A stretch of DNA of 64,000 nucleotides from Buxus sempervirens (Eukaryota; Streptophyta; Magnoliopsida; Buxales; Buxaceae), in NCBI GenBank assembly GCA_947561395.2, contig OX387194.1:28840036-28904035 (forward strand), given 5' to 3'. Positions 48,901 through 60,900 of this stretch are shown one piece after another (position 1 is the stretch's first letter; each line of letters starts with the position of its first letter). A model generated the notes under the pieces. The model worked only from the letters and a program-made list of their open reading frames with translations, was not told the origin of the DNA and made no database searches. Position numbers and translations under genes: made by a program.

Positions 48901-51900
48901 GTAATGTTCTTTTATCTAACTCTGTAGGTACCTTGGTATTTTAAATGGAATAGATACTGAAATATGGAACCCTGCTACAGATGTTTTTCTACCAGAAAAG
49001 TTCCATGGTAATATATAACAATTAATACCTCTTCTCAACTGGATCGTTTCAAACAAATTAATCTGTTCTTATATTTCACTCTTGGAGACACCTCTGTTCT
49101 TTGGTGAGGGTTTCATGGACAAGTTTCCTCAAATGGCTTTAACAACTACTCTGTTTTTGTTTCTTATGGCTATGACCTATAATTCACTGAAATAGACTAA
49201 TTACATTTCCAAGCATAGGCTGATTTTAAGGAGATACAAACTAAAAATACTCTATGTAGCAGTTAAAAGATCACATAAATATTAAACTTGGAATTTAATT
49301 CACATCAAAGACTGATCTGTTACTGATGCTGGTTTTCTTGTGATATAAATTTTTAGTACCTTTTCAATCATATCTTTAATCATGTAAGTCATATCCCTTT
49401 AGCATGGTAAAGTAAAATCAAATACATATGGGGGGGAACAAAATTGGAAGGGGAATATTTGGAGCATTAGGCCTTTCCGCACCTGTACTCTTCCCCTGAA
49501 TAGAGGTCCTACAAGAAGGAAAAAGGGGAACCAACTCCAAAGTTAAGATCATTGGAAATGAAATGCTTTCTGGAATGAGGCTCATAATATTTAAATCCTT
49601 CTGGAAAGATGGCTAGCAAAGGAAGACATATTTGAGGGATCTTGAATAAAGTTTAATACTAGAGGAGTATTGAACATAAGCGCGTCCATTAACCGAGGCA
49701 GAATAGAATGCAGTAGCTGATCAAGGTTGAGTCTGGAAGGGAGACTTGAAGTTGAGGTCTCGGGAAGGCATATAAACCAACAAAGCGACTGTAAAAATGG
49801 ATTCTAGCCAGAGATTCGGGATTATTCTTTTCAAAAAAGAAGACCTCAACCAACCTCAAGAATATTGCTTTTCTTTTTTTTGTCACCCCTTTTTATTAAG
49901 GTGATTTAGCGTGGGTGTTTTGATATACAATCCTGTGTGTGCTAATGATATACTGAAGCCTAGAATACATTTACTTCTAATACTGGAACAAAGGATATCG
50001 ATGCATTTACCAAACTGCTTACTGTTCATCTTATGGAAATTCATAGTGATGGTAAACATCTCATTTTTTCATTGATAGGAACTTTTTTCAAGTATGGTCA
50101 TCTACAAATGAATAAAGTAACTATATCTGAATAATTAAGTGACAGGAGAAGGCCACCAAATATCTAAGTAAACTAGAGGAAAGAGCATATTACTCTTATT
50201 TAAATAATTGGATAAGATGATCTGCCATTATTTTCAAACTCACTTCTTCGGGTAAACCCAACTTCCTCTTCCCTCCCACCAAACATGTTCACTAATGAGG
50301 CTCCACAACAGGTTTCCCAGGCTTTGGTTTACCACTTCTGTTTGACCGTTTGTTTGAGGATGGTAAGCACTTAGCATTTAATTTCATCAGATTTGGGTGC
50401 TTTTGAAATCTCATAATGAACATCCAAAGAAACAGAATGAATTAAGTGAAAAACAACATTCTGAAAAACTCGAAAATAACGTGTGAAAATAATAATGCTA
50501 AAGCATGTCCTTGCAACTACTAAGGCTAAGAAACAAATGAGCTTCAAAATTTACTGGAATCTTCTGAAGGAAGTATAGCTCATTGGCTCGCAGCTGTTTA
50601 TGATCATCCTCCCCAACTGCAAATCCTTAAAACTAAAAATGTAATGAGAGGAAGAAAAAAAAGGTTTGTAATATAATTCAAAGATTCTGTAGTCCTACAA
50701 TAGAGAGCAAGTAGTAGTCTAGTTAAGAGCATGTAGAATGGAAGAAAGGAGACACATGTAGAACATCTCTAACATCTCTTGTTCTAGAATGGAAGAGTGC
50801 TAATCATCAACCATGAGATCTTTTCACTTCCAAAAAAAATAGAATATGTAGCAAATAATGAGGTTTTATATGTTTCCTTGTTCTCGATTATTCATTAGAG
50901 AAAGGACAAGACAGACATCAGTCTTATCTAAGGGAGAACCACTTTCCTCAGCTAGGAAGAATAGTATAGGTAGTAAGCCAATATCAACAATTATACAATA
51001 ATAAGAAATGAAGCCAAAATTATAAACATCTATGTTGTCTGCTTATGTCTAAAAGACCACATAATTATTAAGTTTATGAAACTGTACAAGATGTTCATTA
51101 ATTTATATACAAAATATTTGGCATCTCACCCTAGGTTCTCTTCACGCATCCCTCTCTCTAGAGGTGGAATCTTTTTCTAAATCCTGAACTGTAACAATAG
51201 ATATAATTTGACTGAGCTATTACCTCAGTAAAGAATTTCCATCATTAAGAATAAAAACAAGCATACAAGAAATTCACAATTAATAGTCAATACATCATAT
51301 CAAAATTCATTGTAATAAATATGCTAATTTGTCATTCCAAGGTTTCACATATAAATTCTTTACAATCTGACGAGAACCCAAGGAGATTGAGCGAAAGGGT
51401 GCAAAGGGGAGGTGCTGCCATGGTTACATTTTTGGCTAATTAAAATCCTTTTAATTGCTTCATTAAGGGTAATTTAGTAATTCTGTCTTCACTAGTAGGG
51501 TTAATTGCTGCATTAAGGGTAGTTTGGTAATTATTTATTTACTAGTAAGGAACAAAAGGCCAAGCAGGGCCATTGTTTTGGATGTGAGCTTGCAAGAGGC
51601 AAGCTTGGAGATTCTTGAGATTTCTTTCGACTTTCCTAGTTTGTGCTCTTGGGATTGCTTGGGCTAGATTAGGATTAATTCTGTGATCCTAATTTAGAAG
51701 TTCATTAATGTAAGTTATTTCAGTTGATTGAATCAAACTTTATTTTCCTTCTTCCTTGGTTTATTGTGATTTGTTCTCATAAACCCTAGAATTCCCAATT
51801 CAATCTAGAATAAACCCTAGATTTCAATTGAGTTTCGAATCCCTAAATTGGATTGATTGTTTGGCATTTATGATTAATTGCTAACTTGTGGAACAAAGTA

Positions 51901-54900
51901 GCGATACGGTTAGGCTTGGTATTGGATTCCGAAATAGGGTCCTTATCACGATCACAAGAAATCCACTTTTCCACTCAGTTTATAATGTCATGCACAATGC
52001 AACATGCATACAAGAATATGACATGCAATTCATCCCTCTATCAGAACAGGTATAAAAAGATAGTGAATGAATCTCTGCTCAAGAAACCAGGAACAGGCAA
52101 AATTAGGCCTGCGCAGGTTGCCCACATACCCTACCGTAGCCTGACCGCATCCTGGAGAAGCTGCTGGTAATTGAAATGTTCAACTGCACCCTGTGCACCA
52201 CCTGGGGATTTGGCACAAGCTTAGGCACAACTATCGAAGCGATGAGGAGTTTGACTGCACCTTGCACGCCACTTGGGAATTCGGTGCAAGCTATGTGCAC
52301 AGCTGCGACCTGCTCTCAGTTGTTATAGAAGAATGTATGAGACTGCAAACAGTGTGCACCCTTGGCTGGGCCTATGCATGTCGGAAGTGGAGTTTTAAAT
52401 AGTGATTTTTTAGGGTTGTTGTGTATCTCTCTTAAAGCTTTTATTATTATTTTTTTGAGAAGTGAGAAAGGACGTTCTGACGGCACAACCCTCAAGGTTA
52501 AACAGAAGTTTGCTTGAATAACTTCATCATCTTAAATCTCTTGAAGAAAGTGAAGAACTCTTTGGAGGATTCCAAGGAGCCGTTCGTAATTGCCTAAAGG
52601 ACTTCAAGGTAGAGAACGGGATCAAGCCACTAAGACTCGATCAGTCATGGAATCGAGCAAGAATGTGATAGGTATAGGTCTGAGGTCTGTGATATCTTGT
52701 TATCTCTTGTATTCAACATTATTCTAATAGTGGATTGATTTTCAAGGGGTGGTCGGCTTAAGAGACCCGAGGTTTTGCCTAGAAGGATTTTTTATGTGTG
52801 CTTGTTATATCTTGTGGGTCTTGTGGAGTGTTGATCTTCTTTATTGTTTAAGTCTATAGAGATTCGTGCTATGTGATAGTTATTTCATGAAATATGTAAC
52901 AATGTCCATCCAACTTCTAACTTGCATTATTAAAAATGGGAAAGCCAAAAAAAATTTAAAAATAAAGTCACTTAACACTTGGCAAGCACCCAAATAAAAA
53001 GCCAAATGTTTTCTATGAAACACATCTAAAACTATTATAGCCAAACACTTAAAGACTACTATACTCATAATGTTGTGTAAATGTTAATGACAATGTTTTG
53101 CATGGATCCAACTGACTTCAAATCACTTGAAATACAATCAAGAAGACTATATCACAATAGATGACCATCACATTGAGTAGCTCAAGTCATTGTTAAATAC
53201 TGTTCTGAAGAACATTGGAAGATAAAATTCGCTTCAAATATTCATTTCAAAACTACTTTTTTAATCTACCAAAGATAACCTTTTTTCAGTTTTTTCCACC
53301 TCAACTCCTCACTCTTCATGTAAAGGGCCAAAACCTACTGTATATCTTGTTGGAGTATACTCTTAGGAGGGGTGAATTGCCAACTGATCTAACCTTTAAC
53401 ATTTTATGCAAAGTGGTTGTGCTTAGAGTCAAACCTGCATTCTCAAGCTGGCAGGCCGAGGCTCTTACCATCACACTAACCCTTCGCTCTTCATATGGTT
53501 ATCTAATACCTTAACGATTAGAAATCATGGGTTCTTATTGATAAAGTACTATTGACACCACGTATCTTCATGTGGTACTGTTTGTATTCTATTCAAAATA
53601 CTAATAATAATAATAATGGTGGTGGTGATGATGATACCATGTTGCAAAGTATGTAAACTGTTTCAAAATGAGAGAAGAAAAAGAAAGGAAAGAAAGTAAA
53701 AGGAAATAGGTAGAGCTTTATTTTTCTAGCTCTTGTTCTCTCTCTCTCTCTCTCTCTCTCTTCCTTCTTTCTACATAAATATACACAAAACTTTACTTTC
53801 AACAATGGATAGTTGATCAAAATCTGACTAGAAGGAAGTTAAGAAAGTATTAAAAGAACTTGATTGCTAATGATTGAAAACTGGAAGATTGTCTGATTGA
53901 ACATATCACAACCTTAATTTAATTAAATAAGGTGCATAATTATCATTTAATTGCTTTCCCTAATGGAAAGGAAATGGAGAGAGCTATCTTCAAATTTGAT
54001 AGTTCTCCAAACCCTGAATGGAAAGGGTAACATCAGTTTCTGCTTTGTTTTCTGACCACTTGAAAATGTTTGGCATGCATGGTTTTAAATGTCCTGTGAA
54101 CTAGTGAAATTCTGTATGAAAAAACAGGGGAATGGAAGAGAGGGAGAAAACCAGAGCTCAAATCATGGAGAGAAACTCATACATTCTTACTAACTGAGAG
54201 TGTAAACTGAATTAAAAATCAGAGATAATATATACAGAAGAAAAAGTGGCTAACAAACCGTTCTACCAGAAATAACTGACACACACATCCTACCATTTCG
54301 TACAGATCAGCTAACAGAAAAGCTAACAAACTTAACAGTAGAAGCTAATAAACTGAATTACCAACTAACAATTTCTGCTCTTGTGCAGCAGTCTTGAGCT
54401 TAGATTCTTCATGTTGTAATACCCCCCGGCAAGATGGAGAATAGATGTTTTCTATTCCCATCTTGGAAAGATGAGAAGTGAAAATATTGGAAGGTAGAGC
54501 CTTAGTGAATATATCGGCAAGCTGAGAATGAGCAGCAAAGTGGACTGTTTGAATGGAACCTTCCTGTATTTTATCCCTGATCAAGTGACAATCGAGTTCA
54601 ATGTGTTTTGTACGTTCATGGAATACAGGATTAGATGCAATGTGAAGGCAGCCTTGTTATCACAGTAGGGAGTGGCTGTCTGTGGGTGCGAGACTCAAAG
54701 ATCAGTGAGGATGTACCGCAACCAAGTTAATTCCAAGCAAGTGGTGGCCATTGCTCGGTATTCCACTTCAGCTGATGAGCAAGAAACCACGGTCTGCTTC
54801 TTTGATTTCCAAGAAATGATGGAATTTACAAGTAAGATGCAATAGCTAGTTACCGACCTCTGAGTATCAGGACAGGAAGCCCAATCTGAGTCGCAATATG

Positions 54901-57900
54901 CTCTCAATTCAAATGGTGGGCTAGCAGAAAACAAAAGGCCTTGTCCAGGAGATGCTTTGATGTACTTAAAGATTTTATATGCTGCAGCCAAGTGAAAGTT
55001 ACTTGGTTTATCCATAAATTGACTTAAGGTTTGGATGCTGTAACTTAGGTCTGGCCAAGTGATGGTTAAGTAGAGCAACCTGCCAATGAGTCTGCGCTAA
55101 ATGCTGGGATCAGCCAAGGGTTGTCCTGTATCTTTGCTAAACTTGACATTTTGCTTCATATGAACTTTAATAGGTCTAGAGCCGAGAGTTCCAGAATCTT
55201 CCAAGATATCCAAGGCGTACTTACGTTGGCAAATGTAAATACCCTTAGAAGATCTGGCCACTTCAATACCAAGAAAGTACCTTAGAGTCCCAAGGTCTTT
55301 GATTTTAAACTTCTGATGTAAGAATTCCTTGAGTGCAGTGATGGATCCCATAGATCCACTGGCAACTATAATATTATTGACATAGACAGGTAAGACCGTG
55401 AAGGAATCAGCAATATGCGTTTTAAACAAATTGTAGTTAGCTTTGGACTGATGGAAGCCAAACTCAATGAGTGAGGTAGAAAATTTTGAATACCATTGCC
55501 ATGAAGCTTGTTTGAGTCCATAGAAACTCTTGAGGAGTTTACACACTTGATGAGGACCTCCTTTGTTATAACCTGGTGACTTGAGCATGTAAATTTCTTC
55601 TTGCAAGTCTCCGTGAAGGCATTGTTGACATCAAGTTGGTGAAGAAACCACCCTCTAATGGCTGCAATAGAAAGCAAACGTCTAACAGTGACTAATTTTG
55701 CAGCCGGAGAGAAAGTTTCGTGGTAGTCTAGGCCTTCTTGTTGTATATATCCTTTGGCCACAAGTCTGGCTTTAAACCTTTCTATAGTTGCATCTGAATT
55801 ATACTTCACCTTGTGGACATATCTACAATTTATTGCATGTTTACCAGCTGGTAGATCAGTTAGAACCCAAGTGTTGTTTTCTTCCAAGGCTAACAATTCA
55901 GCTTCCATGGCTTTGCACCACCTAGGATCTTTCACAGCTTGTTTGTAAGAAGTAGGTTCAAGGTGAGTGGGAATGGAGGTGATAAAAGCTTGAAAAGGGG
56001 AAGAAGGCCTCTGATATGACAACGAATTAGTTAAAGAAAAAGGAGCACCTGGATATGGTGTTGTCATTTTGGTCAATGATTGAGGTGAAGTCTTACATTT
56101 GGCTTGCTGACAATGAAACTCTTGAAGGTACTGAGGTGCCCTTCTGACTCTTGAGTGACCGGCAAAGAGGAGGAGAAGGGATTGATGTGGAAGGTTGAGA
56201 AGAAGGATGTACTGGTTCAGTTGATGAGTTAGCAATAGGAGGCGATGGAGAAAAGAGGAGGAGATGGGATTGATGTGGAAGGTTGAGAAGAAGAAGGATG
56301 TACTGCTTCAGATGAGGAGTTAGCAATAAGAGGTGATGGAGAAGGAGAATCGAAACTAGAATCAAAAGGTGCTGTAGAATTGATGAATCTACAGAGGTGG
56401 GTATTGGATGAAGGTCATTGGTTGGTGCATTGGTTCCTGGAAAGTTATGGCATGGGGTTGAGGCAGTGAGATGGGAATTAGGATCAAATGAAGGCTAGAA
56501 GAAAGGAATGTCTATTGTAGCAGATGGTGGAGGTTGAGGATTAGTGTGAAATGGAAAAATTGACTCATGAAAAATAATATCTCTGGACAAGAATACGTTG
56601 CGAATATCTAGGTCCAGCAATTTGTAGGCTTTAACTCCAAAAGGATATCCAAGGAAAACACACTTTTTTCCTCTAGGATCAAATTTCTTCTGGCCTTGGG
56701 ACAAGGTGGTTGCAAAACAAAGGCATCCAAACACCCTTAAATGACTATATGAAGGCTTGATGTTAAAAAGGAGCTCATTAGGGGTTTTGTTATTCAACAA
56801 AGGAGTAGGGGTTCTATTGATTAAGTATGCTGCAGTCAAAACGCAAGTGTTCCATTTGAGCAGAATGTTGGATTGGTGGAAAAATTGTCAAACTGTAAAA
56901 AAGGTTAAAAAACCCAAAAAAATGGTACATTAATGACATATTATGCTATTCCTAGGCTTAAATGAAACCAAAATACACCTAAAAACATAAGAATAGTCAT
57001 GAAAATGTATATAGAAGATCATTTTCATGTTCAAAGGAAGTTTAAACACGAATTGAAGATACAATGTTCCTTTCATGCATAATGGAAGGTGCATGAAGCT
57101 ACTAAGTTCAAAAACAAGTAAACAACAAGCTCACAGGAGTAATGTGAGTCATATGACTCATATCCATAAAGAATGTCGGGCTGGCTCAATGTCATCTCCA
57201 TCACCATCGTCACGATCACACCAATGTGCTGCTTGATATAGTGTGTGCTCCAAATTCTGACAATAGTGCTGCCAAGTCATGGTGTCACAGTACCAAGTTG
57301 TGTACTCCCTCACATAATGCTTGTAATCCTCTGCAATCACGTGTAGTAGAATGCCCATAGGTAGATAGTGAGGATAGTAGGAGTATGTGATAGACACTTT
57401 GACAGTTATGGGTCCTACCACTGGTGGTGGTGTATATGCATACATCTGAGTATCATACCCTATGGGGTATGGATACTGTGGGAAAATACCATAATCATAT
57501 CCATGAGTATATCCTCCACCATATGGTACACTCCCATATCCATATGAACCTGACTTCTCCTGTGAACCATAACTCTGACCATGGCTAGATCCTCTATAAG
57601 ATGTAGAAGATGATGAATGATGCCCCCCTCTAACATCCATGGAACTGAAGCTATGCGAAAGGGATGTCTCATCATTTGCTACCGCATGCTTTCTCCCTTT
57701 TCCTTTCCGCTGATAATGGCGCTCTGTGGGCTCAACACCTTGACTCTAAGGCACTATAGGGGCAGCACCATGGTCTGAATCCTGTGTAGCATGATGGAAA
57801 ATGCCCCAGTAAATGGACCGTACAACCTCTGTGAAGAACTAGCTCCTTGATCCCCACCATCGTCATCATCAAAACCAGAACCACTACCACCACCATCATC

Positions 57901-60900
57901 CCCCCTCCACCACTACCACTCTCTGACTCTAATGCACTTGTGGTGGCCTCCTTAAGCGTCACCGCCTGCTTGCCTTTACTATTATGAGGCTATCAGCCTG
58001 TCTATGCTGGTTACCACTATCGGATGGTGCAAATCTACAAGATGGAGGAACAATCTTCATAGCCCTATCAAATGAATCTTCACTCATGGAACTCACTTCC
58101 TCCATCGCAGTGTCAACATCAACATCAATCCCCAAACCGGCAGCTGCACTGGCTACATGCTCACTGGGTCAACTATCAGGCTCATCCATCTCAGCATACC
58201 TAACCCACTCCGTGAAAGGGTTATTCTCATCATACTCATTTGTGTACATGGTATCTAATGGATACCTTTGCACTATATTTTGTGACTCAATGGTTAACTG
58301 CCTCAGTTTTAGCTTCATGTTATAATAACAAAAAACTAGCTTTTGCAACCTCTCGTATGCGAGGCAATTCTGCTGCTTTGTGTGAATGAGAGCAAATGTG
58401 CTTCAATTCCGCTCACAAGTAGATGAGGATGCCATCTGAGCGAGGACACGGACAGAAAGTGACCGAAGAGTGGGTATATCCAAGCCATGCATGGCCCACC
58501 ACTAAATCATTGAAAACAAGCTAAGTTGAAAAAAAAAATCAATTTGGAACAATAAACCCAAAAACAAGAGTTATTTTAGCAAAACGTACCCAAACTTTTT
58601 ATAAAAATCCAATTAATGTTTTGACCAATGTAAATACTCTCAAAACACCCTAATCTAGTTGGTACATGAGTTGGAAATGTATAAAAATAAGTTTAGAATC
58701 AAATTCTAGTTAAAAATGTCAAAATTATGAAAATCTAGTGTTGGGCGCTCAAGCCAAGTAGGGCGCTATATCGAGCTTCAGTTGAATTTTAAAATTGGAA
58801 GTGGTCGCTTGCTGTCACACTTAAGTGACATGTTGCGCACTGGAAATCTGGGTTTCAAAGCATGGGCACTTGAGCCCAAGGTTTTCAATATTGGTACCAC
58901 TGGGCGTGCCGTTTCTTGAAAAAATCGGCATGCCAACGAAATATCAACAAAATGGGGGAAAAAATATGCAATTGTCAGTTTTGGTCAAAATTTTGTAGGC
59001 ACACCGATGCGTGCCGTGAAATTTCGACCGAAATCAATTTTTTTGGCTAAAAATCAAAGATTATTGATAAATAAGATAATTAGAAGTTTATAATACATGA
59101 ATAACATAAGCACATGTGCAAATAATCAGTAAATTAATGATAATACTTAATAGTATACTAATATCATGCATTGCAAGCAACTGAACTGACAAGTTGACAA
59201 CTAATAATGATGCAAAGTACAAAGTGCAAACAATAATAAACATAGCATTCAATTCGTACAATAATCATACCATCAAGAATGGAACAAGTGACGTCCCAAC
59301 TGGAACATAGGAGGCTCAAACCTGCCTGCTCCCTGACGTAGTGACAAAAGCACTTACATGACATTCAATACATGTACTCTTTCTTGAACAACCTTACATG
59401 GTATTCGTACTGCTCCTGAGAAATGTGTCCAATAATACCAACAGGAGGGAAGTCAGGATAATAACTGCACAAGCTATCTGCCTCTGTATCTGACTCTGGC
59501 TCAGGCTGAAGCGGTGCCAGTGGTGGTGGAGGATAAGCAACAACACCGTATCCAACAGGCATCACTCCACCCGGTGCGGCGTAGTATCCATATGGATATG
59601 GGTTCACTGGAAATATCCCAAAAGGATCAACGGGCTGCATATGCTGTAATTCAGGATATCCATAGGACTATAGCTACCGGTGTCTGACGATTCTGTTGGG
59701 CCAGGCTGCTGAGGATAATAATATGAGTTGTAATGTTCGTGGCCCTGATGTAGATAGTGGTCCCCATATGATGAACTGGATCCAACGTCCAGTGATCTAA
59801 AACTCTGAGCTATAGAGGACTCGTCGTCGTGCACACCGGTATGCTGCTTTCCTTTGTCCCTCCTCCGAAATATTTGTGTCGGTGTCGCACTCATACGGGT
59901 GTCCTTCCTGACCCCATAGTCTCAGTCCTGCGTGGCATGATCGTATCCTACCTCTCCAGTGAACGGACTCAAACCTGGGGCACTACTGCCAGCAACACCG
60001 CCCTAAGTATCATCATCATCATCGTCGTCTTCATCTGACTCATCACTATCATCATCATCATCATCAAATGACTCATCATAATGTGCTTGTGAGGATGAGG
60101 CAGGAGTAGGGGCTGGGGTTGCTCGTGATGGTGCGGCTGAAACTGAGGGGGGAATAACCCTAAGCAATCGATCGAATAAGTCTCTGCTGTCCTCCCCCCT
60201 CTCCTCCATGACAGCATCGACATCTATGCCCATATCTGTAGCTGCACGGGCGATGATTGGGCTAGGTCCACCATTTGGCTCGTCCATTTCGGAAGTACAT
60301 CTAATCCACTCTGAAAATGGAACCTCCTCGTCAATCTCATTGTTGAATAATACTTCTAAAGGATCCCTGATGGGTGTAGTACGATGCTCAATCTCTAGCT
60401 GCTTTGTCCGTAGCCTCATATTGTAGTGACAAAATACGTGCTTCTACAATCTGGCGTACGCCAATCTGTTCCTCTGCTTCGCATGAATAAGAGCATATGT
60501 GCTCCAATTCCGCTCATATGCAGAAGAAAACGCCGTCTGAGCTAGGATCCTAGCTGCCAACTTGCGCAAAGTAGGCACATCGTACCCGTACATTGCCCAC
60601 CATTCACCTGTGACCCGTAAAAACCGAAAAAACAATAATAGTTTATTAGAAAATATCAAAATAGAAGTGTATAAAGGCTAATGACATCATTTTTTATGAA
60701 GTTACTTAAACGGCATCATCGTGTCCCTCGATGCAATTGTCGTGGTCGATCCGAATGACCCCAATGCATCTCTAAACATTATCAACTGGAAAAACCAAAC
60801 TTAAATGTTAGTATTTATTATTTAATAAAATGTCATTATAGTGAGGACTTATATTTAACAAGTATCCTATTCCTAATCCTACCTCATTTCCGAACAGGTC

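Larger units (their letters stand above)
54105..56885 (-). mobile_element. 5'-truncated Ty1/copia retrotransposon
   Basis: On the minus strand it runs from the end of integrase (56885) through reverse transcriptase and RNase H to a polypurine tract (CCGGGGGG, 54422-54429) and a probable 3' LTR (54421-54105). Frameshifts and stops occur throughout, and R-T motif Y-V-D-D reads Y-V-N-N. The 5' LTR, gag, protease and most of integrase are missing. No target duplication can be tested. Confidence 0.85.

Noticed and set aside
46905..53505. tRNA genes at the A/B-box matches
   Set aside because: The boxes sit in SINE-type sequence without a foldable cloverleaf or acceptor stem.
49689..53820. Short ORFs as the next starch-synthase exons
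   Set aside because: None carries GT1 landmarks or correct phase after 49007.
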